Below, one piece after another: positions 45,241-54,141 of a stretch of 64,000 bases of DNA. The position numbers and the translations under genes were made by a program. The stretch comes from Symmachiella dynata. GTDB taxonomy: Bacteria; Planctomycetota; Planctomycetia; Planctomycetales; Planctomycetaceae. The stretch is from positions 5,570,001 to 5,634,000 of the forward strand of contig NZ_CP036276.1 in the NCBI RefSeq assembly GCF_007747995.1. The letters are read 5' to 3'. The notes beneath the pieces are model-generated. The model saw nothing but the letters and a program-made list of their open reading frames with translations, was not told the origin of the DNA and ran no database searches. Position 1 is the stretch's first letter. Each line of letters starts with the position of its first letter.

Positions 45241-45276
45241 AAGCGACGCACCCCACGATCAGAGGGTACGTCGCTT
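45241..45276. terminator. Bidirectional terminator
   Basis: 13-bp stem with one mismatch (arms 45241-45253 and 45264-45276), built on AAGCGACG...CGTCGCTT. It lies between the convergent DUF1990 gene (ends 45198) and the beta-propeller gene (ends 45307). Confidence 0.85.
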
Positions 45277-45306
45277 CTAGATTCGCTATGACAAGCTCGC
45301 TGCGAA

Positions 45307-47019
45307 TTAATCCTTCGGGGAAATTGCGTACAGCTTGCTCTTGTTGCTGATAAACAACACATTATTAGCAACGATCGGCGTACTGTACACCGACTCTTCC
45401 ATGTTGATCACGCCCAATTTGGGGAGCAATTCGCCGTCGACTTCATGGAATGCTTCTTCAGGATCGGTGGTCAACGGAAAGATCGAAATGTCACCATCTT
45501 CGTCGCCGATGTAGACGCGACCTTCCACGATCAACGGCGAACCCCAGGCGGGTGAGAGCATGTCGTACGTCCAATGTACTTTGCCTGTTTTGGCATCCAA
45601 GCAGTGAAACAGACCACTGAAGTCGGCAATAAACAAGATATCGTTTTTGATTGCCACCGTGCCGCAGGAGCGATGCATCTCTTCCATGAAGTCAGCAATC
45701 TCTCCGTCGCCATCCCAGTCGAACTGGCTGTAATGCCAGACGGCGGCCGAGTTGGGATTGGGAGTCGTTTTTTCTCCATTGGCTTCGTTGACGGCTTGAA
45801 TGCGTTGATGGGGAATCGGTTCCCCCTTAGCGTCGACGGCGAGTTCTTCACTCACGTCGCCGCGCTTCGTGGGATCAATGCACCAGAGATGGCCCAGGCC
45901 CTCTTCGTGTTCCGGATCTTGACCCACGGCGACATAAACCAGACCGTCATAAACCACGGGCGTGGCAATGATGTTATTACGGGTTCCGCGGCCACCCAGT
46001 TTCCATTCCGATGTCTTGGGATTGCAGTCGAACTTCCACAGCATCTTGGAGTTGCCTTGCCCATCCCCTTTGGGATCGAAGCTATAAATCCAGCCGTCAC
46101 CACCGGCGAACAATGCCTGCGGCTGCCCACCCAAGACCGCATAGGTTGGCGAGGACCATTGGCCGTGCAGGATGTTTGTCCCGGGCGACTTGTCGGTCCA
46201 TATCACCTTGCCCGTGTTGCGATCCAACGCAATAAAGCTGGGTGCGTCGGGCGAGGGCAAGTTGATGTGTGATTCGTCGAGGCCGTTGGACGTATTGACC
46301 AGCAGGACGTCGCCGGCACAGGTGACCGAACAACTGCACATGTTGTGCTGCGAAACCTGCAGGTCGTCCATCATGTTGAACTTCCAAATCACGTCGGCTT
46401 CGTCTTTGTTTTCGTTCGGCTCTTCGGTGTAGGGTCCGTTGTTTTTTCCGTCTTTAAAACCGGCCGTATCCAAGCAGACGACTTCACCACGGCTGGAGAC
46501 GTACCACAAACGTTCGCCATCGGCGTAGGGAGCACAACAAATGCCTTGCAGCGGCCAGTCGTGCACGCGGCCGGTGGGGAGCTTTTCACTGGAGTGCTGC
46601 CACAAAAACTCTCCGGTTTGTTCATCGAAACAAAGCAGGCAGCCCAGATCGACCCGTGCCGGATAACGCTTGACGTGACCGGCGCCGTTGTTCGTTCCCA
46701 CATAGACTTTTCCGTTGGCGACCACCGCGTTGCCGTAGGTCTGCGAGCCGAGATCGGCCGACCATTTGATGTTTTCTCCCTCAGCCACATCCCACTTCGT
46801 GGGGATATTTTTACCGGCTGGAGTGTTATTGCGTGCCGGACTGCCGCCCCATTGCGGCCAGTCGAGCGGCTGGACGTCCATTTTAGAAATCGCTTCGAGA
46901 GCCAGTTCCGTTGGACCGACCTTGGGTTCCGACTCGGCCGAAGGGAGGACCGCAGTCACGACGCCGACGAGAGTCAACACCGAACAGCCGACGAGTACCT
47001 GTGACAACTTGCGTTTCAT
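45307..47019 (-). CDS. Secreted PQQ-like beta-propeller protein
   Basis: 570 residues from the ATG at 47019 (AAGGTG upstream). Membrane/export leader VLVGCSVLTLVGVVTAVLP, then propeller blades: DWPQWGGSPARNNTPAGKNIP, VYVGTNNGAGHVKRYPARVDLG, LCFDEQTGEFLWQHSSEKL, FLWQ/IWKF/VIWTDKSPG blade ends, and ILFIADFSGLFHCLDAKTGKVHWTYD. Blades contain the 'LDAKTGKVHW' repeat typical of PQQ-binding-like propellers. No haem domain. It is one of three such proteins in the window and may act as a sensor, scaffold or dehydrogenase; the sequence does not decide. Confidence 0.88.
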   Translation of the reverse strand: MKRKLSQVLVGCSVLTLVGVVTAVLPSAESEPKVGPTELALEAISKMDVQPLDWPQWGGSPARNNTPAGKNIPTKWDVAEGENIKWSADLGSQTYGNAVVANGKVYVGTNNGAGHVKRYPARVDLGCLLCFDEQTGEFLWQHSSEKLPTGRVHDWPLQGICCAPYADGERLWYVSSRGEVVCLDTAGFKDGKNNGPYTEEPNENKDEADVIWKFNMMDDLQVSQHNMCSCSVTCAGDVLLVNTSNGLDESHINLPSPDAPSFIALDRNTGKVIWTDKSPGTNILHGQWSSPTYAVLGGQPQALFAGGDGWIYSFDPKGDGQGNSKMLWKFDCNPKTSEWKLGGRGTRNNIIATPVVYDGLVYVAVGQDPEHEEGLGHLWCIDPTKRGDVSEELAVDAKGEPIPHQRIQAVNEANGEKTTPNPNSAAVWHYSQFDWDGDGEIADFMEEMHRSCGTVAIKNDILFIADFSGLFHCLDAKTGKVHWTYDMLSPAWGSPLIVEGRVYIGDEDGDISIFPLTTDPEEAFHEVDGELLPKLGVINMEESVYSTPIVANNVLFISNKSKLYAISPKD

Positions 47020-47176
47020 GGTCAAACACCTTGTTGGATTTTGTATGAGATCAATGAGCACTACGTTATTTTGAGGCTCGATGATTGACGATTGTTATTT
47101 TTGTATACAGCCGCAGTGTGGAATTGGGCGGGTTTTTAGGTGGGGAAAGCCCAACTTTGTGTGGCCCTCACCCCGG

Positions 47177-47196
47177 CTCTCTCCCGATGGAGAGAG
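47177..47196. repeat. CTCTCTCC hairpin in a 205-bp gap
   Basis: 8-bp stem with a CGAT loop, preceded by CCCTCACCCC. This CCCTCACCCCGG...CTCTCCC pattern recurs as an intergenic hairpin in planctomycetes and resembles 43043-43073. It lies downstream of the 47225 gene and may act as its terminator, though no T-run follows on either strand. Confidence 0.6.
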
Positions 47197-47224
47197 CGGA
47201 ATAGGGCTGCCGGCAGTTCACTGG

Positions 47225-49765
47225 TTACTTGTTGCCGATAACTTGGACGTTATCGATGAATAACTCCGCCTCCTTGGCATTTCCAAACAGGCCGGGGCTT
47301 CCGGTCAGATTGGGGACCATGTCGACCGCTTCGACGAGCCATTGCTCCGGTTCCGCCTCGTCCCGCTTCCAAACCTTGCCGCGTAGGACCGCTTTGCCGT
47401 CTTCAATCGCGGATTGCAGTTTCATTGTGTACCACACCTCCGGTTCCCATGTGAACGGAATCGTTTGGGCCATCCGCAATTGCGGCGGCCATGTGCGGAT
47501 CTGCAATTGCTGACTATTCCCCATCAAGTCCAGCGTGTACCGCTGACCAATCAAACCGATGTCGGGCATTTTTCCATTTTTGCTCGCACCGAGCACGTCG
47601 GCTTGAATCGTATAGTCATGCAACCCAACGTGTCCCATCCAAGATTGGCTACGCGCCCCTTTGGGAATGGTTTTGATCTTGGTCATCACACCATTGCCAT
47701 CCACCGGTCGTGTCCCTTGTTTGACAGTCAATTGAATGACGTCCGGTGTCGGCGTCGCCCAATCCCATTCGGCGACCACTTTTTCATCCGCCAATAACTG
47801 CAGCGCCGGATCGAGTGCCGCTTTCGCTTCGTCTAAAGTACGAATCGAATCCGAGCCATCCAGCCGTTCCAAGAACCGCAACAACGCGCTCCAAGTCATC
47901 CGTGGAGAATCGTCGGCGAATTTCGCAACCGGCCGGCCGCTGTTGATGTAACTGGTCATCAAGTAGATATACAGCTGTGAGGCCAACGGACTTTGCTGTT
48001 CCAGTTTTTTGAGCAAATCAAAGTCCAGAGCAATGTGCCGATAGCGCGCCCCCACCCAGGTCACCGGGACTTGGCCATCGTCGAATTCGAACTTCCACGG
48101 CAACGGCGGCACGATACGAATTCGAGCCGTGCCGGACAGATCGCCAACGTTGGCTGTGACTTTGACTTCGGAATGCGCGGGATCGTTGGAGGCTTCGTAC
48201 TTCCCGTCTCCGCTGATTGTGCCAATGCCCTCGATGCTAAATTTCGCATCGTCGGCCACCTTGAGAAATTGCCCCCGTGCGTTGTAAAGCCGCGCTTGAT
48301 ACTGCAGCTTTTGTCCCGGCTTGAGCAAGGCTTCGACCGGTACAACTTGCACCTGCGTGGCGACATCATCTGCGGATACGGGAGTCACCTCCGCAGGGGC
48401 GGGACGCGGATCAGCTGTCGGCTGTTGATCCTTTTTCCCAATGCAGTACATGCCTTCGATGAACGGGATATAAATCCGACCATGCGAAATGACTGGCGAG
48501 CCATGTGAGCTTCTGTCTTTCAACATCAGCTTATGGACGATCTTAATCCGATCGTCTTCCAGTTTGAGGATGTGCCAGCGCCCGCCTGTGCTACAGACGT
48601 AAATCTTTCCGTCGGCATACACCGGGCTGCTCCGCATCATGCGGCCGATTTTCTTTTTGGCGATCGTCTTGCCTGTCTCAGGGTCAAGCACAATCACGCC
48701 GCCGCGGTCGTCGACCGTGACCAACTTGCCGTCCACCATAATGGGCGAACTTTTGCCGACCATCATCCGTTCGTTGCGCCAAAGTTCTTTGGATTTTGTC
48801 ACATCTCCTTCACCAGTGCCGTCAATGGCGAACACAGCGCCCATTTTGGTGCCGACTAGGTTTTCTTCGCTATGCCCGGCAAATACCCGGTCTCCCACTA
48901 CCAACGGCGTTACATTGATGCCTCGCCGTGAAACGTCGTAGGACCAAATCGGCTTGCCGGTTTGTGGTTGAAAGGCGTGCACGCCGCCATCGCCCGATCC
49001 GAAGACCAAGACTTCTTGGCCATCAATCGTCGCTAGCACTGGGCTACTGTAGTTTGTGTCATACGGCAGTAAACGTGTGCCGTTGAACCACACTGGCTGC
49101 CCGTTGCGTTTGTCGAATGCGATGAAGCGATGCGCCGGTTTGGCCATGTCGCCCCAATCAATCATAATCGCACTGATGATCACCAGGTTTCCATGGATGA
49201 CCGGAACGTTGGTCCGTCCACCGTACGTGGTCAGCGCGCCGTACTCTTCGGACAAGGAGTGCGACCAAATCGTCTCGCCGGTCTCCCCATCGATGCATTG
49301 AAACAGTCCGCAGACACCCAATGCATAGACCCGCCCGGTTGTCGGATCGCCAACCACCGAGGACCAGCCGACCCGTTCCGCCGGGACATCCGAGAGATAA
49401 ACATTAAATTTGTTTTCCCAAATCTTCTCGCCCGTCACAGCATCGGCGCAGACCACTTTTTCGCCTTCGCGGGGACTTGCCACGTCGTCCCGCGTGATGG
49501 TGTACAACTTGCCCCGCATGATGATCGGAGTCGAACGAGAGCCCAGGTACTCTTTGAACCACAAGACATTCTCACCGTCCGGTGACCAGGAATCCACCAG
49601 TCCCGTCTCGCGGGAAATCCCGTTGTATTCCGGACCACGCCAATGCGGCCAGTCAAGCGGATCGACTTCAAACGTCTCCTCCGCAGGCAGGGAACCGGGA
49701 ACGGTGACCACGGCCGTGGCCAACGCTACAACGGCCAGACAGCGAACAATGCAAGTGAATCTCAT
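47225..49765 (-). CDS. Large secreted PQQ-like beta-propeller protein with C-terminal lectin-like domain
   Basis: 846 residues from the ATG at 49765; the 56-codon longer frame lacks a ribosome site. Leader VRCLAVVALATAVVTVPGSLPA. A propeller occupies ~30-440 (DWPHWRGPEYNGISRETGL, VYALGVCGLFQCIDGETGETIW, DGKIYVCSTGGRWHILK). Then a Big-like beta domain (~460-560, LKPGQKLQYQARLYNARGQFL), a helical region, and a C-terminal jelly-roll (~700-846, HDYTIQADVLGASKNG, LFGNAKEAELFIDNVQVI) related to DUF1080/LamG folds. Probably binds or processes polysaccharide outside the cell. Confidence 0.87.
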   Translation of the reverse strand: MRFTCIVRCLAVVALATAVVTVPGSLPAEETFEVDPLDWPHWRGPEYNGISRETGLVDSWSPDGENVLWFKEYLGSRSTPIIMRGKLYTITRDDVASPREGEKVVCADAVTGEKIWENKFNVYLSDVPAERVGWSSVVGDPTTGRVYALGVCGLFQCIDGETGETIWSHSLSEEYGALTTYGGRTNVPVIHGNLVIISAIMIDWGDMAKPAHRFIAFDKRNGQPVWFNGTRLLPYDTNYSSPVLATIDGQEVLVFGSGDGGVHAFQPQTGKPIWSYDVSRRGINVTPLVVGDRVFAGHSEENLVGTKMGAVFAIDGTGEGDVTKSKELWRNERMMVGKSSPIMVDGKLVTVDDRGGVIVLDPETGKTIAKKKIGRMMRSSPVYADGKIYVCSTGGRWHILKLEDDRIKIVHKLMLKDRSSHGSPVISHGRIYIPFIEGMYCIGKKDQQPTADPRPAPAEVTPVSADDVATQVQVVPVEALLKPGQKLQYQARLYNARGQFLKVADDAKFSIEGIGTISGDGKYEASNDPAHSEVKVTANVGDLSGTARIRIVPPLPWKFEFDDGQVPVTWVGARYRHIALDFDLLKKLEQQSPLASQLYIYLMTSYINSGRPVAKFADDSPRMTWSALLRFLERLDGSDSIRTLDEAKAALDPALQLLADEKVVAEWDWATPTPDVIQLTVKQGTRPVDGNGVMTKIKTIPKGARSQSWMGHVGLHDYTIQADVLGASKNGKMPDIGLIGQRYTLDLMGNSQQLQIRTWPPQLRMAQTIPFTWEPEVWYTMKLQSAIEDGKAVLRGKVWKRDEAEPEQWLVEAVDMVPNLTGSPGLFGNAKEAELFIDNVQVIGNK

Positions 49766-49961
49766 GGCGGCCTCGCGAGTTGACTTGGTGGTAGGGGCCT
49801 CTGGGCAGAAGGCAACGTGTCGAAGGAGGGACCGTTGGGCAACGATCGCTTTGCCCTGGTTTGTTATCGTTAAAAATAACTGAACGGCGGCTGACCGGCA
49901 ACCGGGTGGGAGCGGAATTGCGAGCGCAATCACGTAAACATCGGCACATATTTAACGAAAA

Positions 49962-49992
49962 CAGCCCGCGGAGCGATGGGCTCAGCGGGCTG
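49962..49992 (-). terminator. Terminator of the small lipoprotein gene
   Basis: 8-bp stem CAGCCCGC/GCGGGCTG (49962-49969 and 49985-49992) followed, on the minus strand, by TTTTCG and an A/T-rich tract; 30 bp after the stop at 50024. Confidence 0.75.
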
Positions 49993-50023
49993 GACATTTG
50001 TGGAATAAAACACGGAGACGCGT

Positions 50024-50239
50024 TTATTCAGTCTTCTCTTCAGTACCGGCTGCGGCTTCAGGCGCGGGAACGTCGACACCCGTTTCTCCCTCAGCAGCTT
50101 CTTCAGCCGGTGCATCGGTCGTGCCGGTCGTGCTTCCGGCAGCCGGGGTTCCTTCCGGTTTCACACATCCGCCCATGCACGAAACCACAAACGCCAGCGA
50201 CAACGCACCAGCCAACCATTTTCCTTGCAACAATTTCAT
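50024..50239 (-). CDS. Small lipoprotein, function unknown
   Basis: 71 residues. The lipobox is SCMGGC after a classic leader (WLAGALSLAFVV), so the mature protein is a lipid-anchored ~47-residue Ala/Glu/Thr/Gly-rich acidic tail without structure. AAAGGCAAG precedes the ATG. Similar short acidic lipoproteins are common in planctomycetes; no function is known. A terminator follows. Confidence 0.72.
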   Translation of the reverse strand: MKLLQGKWLAGALSLAFVVSCMGGCVKPEGTPAAGSTTGTTDAPAEEAAEGETGVDVPAPEAAAGTEEKTE

Positions 50240-50543
50240 CAGTCACTTGCCTTTACGAGGTTTTTGAAAGTCGCGAGCCATCAAATCAGCCCGGTCCCGG
50301 GACCGCAATTCACGCCGACATCTGGTGAATGGGTTTCGTACCGGGAAGCACCCACTTGTGCGCCGTTAATTATTAAAGAACACGGCCGAGCTTTGCAAGG
50401 ACCCCGCCCGCTTCAGCGATGACAGCGAAATATCGCCCACTTGCCGTGGAATTGCCGGTTTTCTCCGGAAATCCTGGCAAGATTCCCCAGCGCCAACCGG
50501 CCAGGCGAATTCTGAACAAATTTGAACTTTGTCAGGCAACCGG
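50240..50543. other. Intergenic region, nothing beyond the repeated 20-bp site
   Basis: 304 bp between the lipoprotein start and the end of the XRE gene. It holds the site at 50514-50533 and no supportable gene. Confidence 0.4.
50514..50533. promoter_or_regulatory. Second copy of the GAACAAA...TTTGTTC-type site
   Basis: Matches 18 of 20 positions of the site at 51264-51284 (GAACAAAT..GAACTTTGT). It lies 10 bp past the XRE regulator stop. The palindrome is imperfect at its last base. Confidence 0.5.
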
Positions 50544-51233
50544 CTAAAAATCATCTGGGGCCGCCCCTACTGCGGCATCGCCATCGTGCGGCATTTCGTC
50601 GCCATCGTCTTGCAATACCGGAGCCGACATGGGTGAGGGCATAGCCGCATCAAGCTCCGCCTGGACGAGACGATACAAGTTGGCAATCAACCCCGCAGCG
50701 ACATCGGCATGGTGTGTTTCCAACACAACTTGCAGCTGATGAATCGTCTCGCGCTTGCGATTGATCTTGCGGGCGATCTCCAACACGCCTTGCTCGGTCA
50801 ATGGACCACCGACGCCGAAAGTGCTGTAGAGTTCGTCCCACTCTTGCTGTGACCACCCCGCGAAATGCGCAGCTGCACCACGATAGGCGGCTTTTATGCA
50901 GGTATTTGTGCGCAAGTCGAACTTCGCCCGCGGATCGTCTTGCCGCCGTTCTCCCTCGGGCGGCCACCCCGGACCACCGGCGTCGACCGGCATCGCATCG
51001 GGTGAAAGTTCGTGCGGGTCGATCTCCAGCGCAACTGCCAGCTTATAGAGTGTAGAAGCCCGCGGCTTGGCGATGTCGCCCCGCTCGAGGTGATACACGG
51101 TTGTGCGCGAAACCCCGGCGACTTCGGAGAGCCGGTCCATATTCCAACCTTTGCGCATCCGAAACGCTTGCAACCGAACAGACAGGCTCTGCCGCGCGTT
51201 GACCGGCTCCCGCAAATCGGATTTTGACCCCAT
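50544..51233 (-). CDS. XRE-family transcriptional regulator
   Basis: 229 residues from the ATG at 51233. The HTH_XRE domain lies at ~15-75: RLQAFRMRKGWNMDRLSEVAGVSRTTVYHLERG is the textbook pattern (recognition helix SRTTVYHLERG). The remainder (~85-229) is a helical region (FAGWSQQEWDELYSTFG, ARKINRKRETIHQLQVVLE) with an acidic C-terminal tail, not a peptidase or known ligand domain. Two near-identical palindromic sites flank the gene, suggesting autoregulation. It is divergent from two small plus-strand genes at 51442 and 51806. Confidence 0.85.
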   Translation of the reverse strand: MGSKSDLREPVNARQSLSVRLQAFRMRKGWNMDRLSEVAGVSRTTVYHLERGDIAKPRASTLYKLAVALEIDPHELSPDAMPVDAGGPGWPPEGERRQDDPRAKFDLRTNTCIKAAYRGAAAHFAGWSQQEWDELYSTFGVGGPLTEQGVLEIARKINRKRETIHQLQVVLETHHADVAAGLIANLYRLVQAELDAAMPSPMSAPVLQDDGDEMPHDGDAAVGAAPDDF

Positions 51234-51263
51234 GGGCAATTCCCATCAATTTATCACAAATAT

Positions 51264-51284
51264 GAACAAATCAGAACTTTGTTC
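51264..51284. promoter_or_regulatory. Candidate operator of the XRE regulator
   Basis: Perfect inverted repeat GAACAAA/TTTGTTC, 7 bp arms and 7 bp spacer, 31 bp upstream of the XRE start and 158 bp upstream of the divergent small gene. Palindromes of this size in such positions are typical XRE operators; binding is inferred. Confidence 0.6.
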
Positions 51285-51441
51285 TTGAATGATGTACAAA
51301 TAGACAGTACCCTATCGGCGACAGAAAGTCAAACCGTTACGAAATATGAAACGCGGAAGGCTCTGCACGCTGCGAAACACATCGGCTTTCTGTCACGTTT
51401 GTCCCGTTTCCTGGTCCCCGATCACAAGGAAGAGAACAGCC

Positions 51442-51681
51442 ATGGTTAAAGAAGCACGTTTTTCGTTCCCCGTTGATGAAGCGGGATTGTCTCCCAGAGA
51501 CCTCTGTGACGATGTCGATGACGATCTGGATGATCTGGTCGACGACCATGACATGCCCCCGGCACCGGCGAGTCAAAAACGGACAAGTCGGCGACAGACG
51601 CCGATCGACAAGCGGACCGATCGGCGGCACCTTGCCGGAGCGGACTGGTTAACTGACGCCGATTTTCTGGATGAAGAATAG
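51442..51681 (+). CDS. Small acidic protein, divergent from the XRE gene
   Basis: 79 residues from the ATG at 51442, supported by AAGGAAGAG. It has an acidic centre (DDVDDDLDDLVDDHDMP) and a basic stretch (KRTSRRQTPIDKRTDRRH), ending in DWLTDADFLDEE. No known domain, signal or membrane helix. It lies beside two DNA-binding proteins and may be a DNA-mimicking or regulatory partner, which is speculation. The longer frame to 51346 has no ribosome site. Confidence 0.65.
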   Translation: MVKEARFSFPVDEAGLSPRDLCDDVDDDLDDLVDDHDMPPAPASQKRTSRRQTPIDKRTDRRHLAGADWLTDADFLDEE

Positions 51682-51805
51682 CCGACAGCGCGTAACCGGA
51701 TTTGGAGTCCGCAGATCTCCTCCACATTCGCTGCTTAAAAAAGTACGCTGCCTAAAAAACAAACTCTGGAAATGAAGCCCGTTTCGTCAAGGAGAAGTTG
51801 CTCAC

Positions 51806-51985
51806 ATGCCAAATCATGAACTCCGCAAACAGATTTCACTGTTCGTACCACTCTCGCACTGGAAGGCCATCCGTCAAGAAGCCGCTCGCCGGAATATCCC
51901 CATGACGGAACTTTGCCGACGCTGGATGAAATCCGAGCTGACGGCTTTGTTGGATCAAAGCGGCACAAACAATCGCGGCCAGTAA
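51806..51985 (+). CDS. Ribbon-helix-helix (CopG-like) protein
   Basis: 59 residues, ATG at 51806 with AAGGAG nine bases upstream. The pattern is that of a ribbon-helix-helix DNA-binding protein: an N-terminal strand (KQISLFVPLS), helix A (WKAIRQEAARRN), a turn and helix B (PMTELCRRWMKSEL). Such proteins are antitoxins or small repressors. It is the second plus-strand gene after the acidic protein, 124 bp apart, and the large ATPase gene converges on it. No toxin partner is recognisable. Confidence 0.75.
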   Translation: MPNHELRKQISLFVPLSHWKAIRQEAARRNIPMTELCRRWMKSELTALLDQSGTNNRGQ

Positions 51986-52280
51986 CACCGGCCAGTATCC
52001 CCCACGGCCCAGCGGGCGGGCCCACCGCCCTTCGAGCTTCGAGCTTGTGCAGGCCAAGCTCGGGGGCTTTGACTGGATTTTCTCGTAAGCGATCGATTCT
52101 CGGAGATAAGCAATGCTCGTTTGAATCGCCAAGACCGTTAATCCCGCTTGTGGGGCAATTTTGGGGGTCGAGTGGGTGCCCGATAACATGCGGAAGCGGC
52201 GAACGCCTAATAAACACTGGCAATAAGCAGCAAGTTATGTTCTCAGATCTCGGTCGGCTCACGGCCGTAGGCATTTCTTG
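51986..52280. other. Intergenic region, nothing clear
   Basis: 295 bp between the ribbon-helix-helix gene and the ATPase stop. Contains AACATAACTT and TTATTAGGC-like bases but no well-formed attC palindrome, and no gene. Confidence 0.35.
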
Positions 52281-53936
52281 CTAGCTACGCATATCGATGC
52301 CCACTGCGACGACATATTTCGGCGCAATCACAACGCTGGTATTGGAATCGATTTGGCGTCTGGTGACAGCCTGCCCTGTGTCATCTACCCACGACTCAGC
52401 CATGTCAGCAGAGGTCTTCAGGCCAACCAAACCGATATGGTAAAAACATTGAAATAGCGTTTTACGAAAGTCCTCAGGCTTGATCAGTTCATCGACTACA
52501 CCGCGTGCAGAACTATGCAATATGCCTTTTCCGCCAGGAATATCAGAAACGATGTTAAGACACAAATCAACCACGTGTGCACTTCTAACAGTGTGAATCT
52601 TAAATGAAGTCGTGCGGCCGGATAGCAACTCAGTGAAGTCAACTAAGTCGGGATAATCTGCGTGCCACTCGTCTGCAAGAGCTCGCAGCCTGGCACGCGA
52701 ATACTCCGCAACGGCCTTAGTAAATTCAGTTTCCGATAGTCCAGATTTATCAATTGCAACTAAAACGCAGATATTGAACAACGCAATGACATCACGAGGA
52801 CGATCTGCAATTGAATAAATATATTCACCCAAGGATTCACCACGGTAGGTCTTTGGCAGCAAGTCCTTGTAGCCGACAGGCTTCTTTGTGTATCGTCGCC
52901 GAACGAGTTTCCTAACACGACTATCGAGCACTTCAAGAATTTGCTGCTTGCTCCAAGATAATGGTAGATAGAGGCCTTGGTATTTTTCTTCTTGAAAGCC
53001 AGACTCACGCGTTCGGCGGAAAACACGCTCAATTAGATCACGACGCAATGCAATTACAATTTTGGCGTGACTGACGGGGATAAACTCCCTCGCTGTCATT
53101 ATCAGCCCCATAATGAGCTTGTAACGAAGGCGCTCCTCAACCCAATTCGCGTCTAAGCCGTCAATTACGATGTAGTATGTTTTTTGTTTGTCACTTAGCA
53201 CCTTGTCAAGAAGCGAAAAGACTTGATGGAGGTCACGAACCTGCGTTTTGCTTACGACTTCTTGACCACGATTAATGACTTCAGCACGCTGCTCTTCGGA
53301 GAGTTTTTTGCCCTTTGACAGCTCGCCGCCAACATGCAATACATCTGTGCCAATGGTCGCCTTAAGTGATTGCTGAAGATCATTTTCTACTTTCTGCGTG
53401 ATTTCTTTGATGCGAAACTCCGTCTCACTCCAGAAACTTTTGCCCCATTCTTCGAGGTAATCAATCGATTGTCGTAAGTCTGAGTCTTCTCTGTTGGAAT
53501 GCGAAAAGAGCGTGCGAAGGCGATCGTAAATCGTTGGAGAGTTATCGCCGACTGGATGTTGGTCAAAGAATCGGGTAAGGATTTCTACGGTAAACACATG
53601 GCGCCAGAGGAGCTTATAGAACGGATCCAGATTTATCCCAAGTTCTGTAAAGAAATTCAACACGTTGGAGTTTGCAATATACGTAAGCGCAAGGTTCTCG
53701 GGCTTTATTTCAATAACACGAGCGCCGTCTGTCGTCTTCAGCTTATGTATGAGAGCAGTTTTCCCGGTACCAGTACGGCCAAGAATAATAACGTGCCGGT
53801 CTTCAGGGTTCGATAACAATTCCAAATCGCCTGTTTCAACGAAGCAGGAGTTGAGGAACTCTGCATCTTCCTCAGCACCGGGAGCACCGATGTTATCTGT
53901 CTTGCAGAAACGAAACTGTTTTGATGGTTTTGCACT
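52281..53936 (-). CDS. P-loop ATPase of the Sll1717 type, possible defence gene
   Basis: About 551 residues. Walker A GRTGTGKTAL (K at ~59 from this start) follows EEDAEFLNSCFVETGDLELL, as in the Sll1717-type ATPases; Walker B is YYIVIDGLD at ~255 and a sensor-like IVIALRRDLIERVFRR follows. The C-terminal ~150 residues are helical. I prefer the TTG at 53936 (AGGA upstream) over a GTG at 53969. Base and codon use are more A+T-rich than the neighbours, indicating transfer. Relatives are scattered across phyla beside accessory genes; a role in phage defence is inference. Confidence 0.75.
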   Translation of the reverse strand, partial: SAKPSKQFRFCKTDNIGAPGAEEDAEFLNSCFVETGDLELLSNPEDRHVIILGRTGTGKTALIHKLKTTDGARVIEIKPENLALTYIANSNVLNFFTELGINLDPFYKLLWRHVFTVEILTRFFDQHPVGDNSPTIYDRLRTLFSHSNREDSDLRQSIDYLEEWGKSFWSETEFRIKEITQKVENDLQQSLKATIGTDVLHVGGELSKGKKLSEEQRAEVINRGQEVVSKTQVRDLHQVFSLLDKVLSDKQKTYYIVIDGLDANWVEERLRYKLIMGLIMTAREFIPVSHAKIVIALRRDLIERVFRRTRESGFQEEKYQGLYLPLSWSKQQILEVLDSRVRKLVRRRYTKKPVGYKDLLPKTYRGESLGEYIYSIADRPRDVIALFNICVLVAIDKSGLSETEFTKAVAEYSRARLRALADEWHADYPDLVDFTELLSGRTTSFKIHTVRSAHVVDLCLNIVSDIPGGKGILHSSARGVVDELIKPEDFRKTLFQCFYHIGLVGLKTSADMAESWVDDTGQAVTRRQIDSNTSVVIAPKYVVAVGIDMRS

Positions 53937-54141
53937 CAAATATCTGCATCCTACTCTATGATAGCCCACGTCACCGGATGTGAACCCAAAATTAAATTTC
54001 GAGTGAGTACGACTGCCCGTGATACTTTTGTACCATCAGCAACATATTCAAAATGCCACGTTTAGTCCAGCATTATCGGCTAGGCGAACGCCAACGCATG
54101 CGTCAAAGGTCGTTTCGTAAGTCCGCTGCGTGACCGCCCCA

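Noticed and set aside
50500-54000. Toxin-antitoxin module with the ribbon-helix-helix protein as antitoxin
   Set aside because: No small toxin-like gene is adjacent on the same strand; the next gene is a large convergent ATPase.
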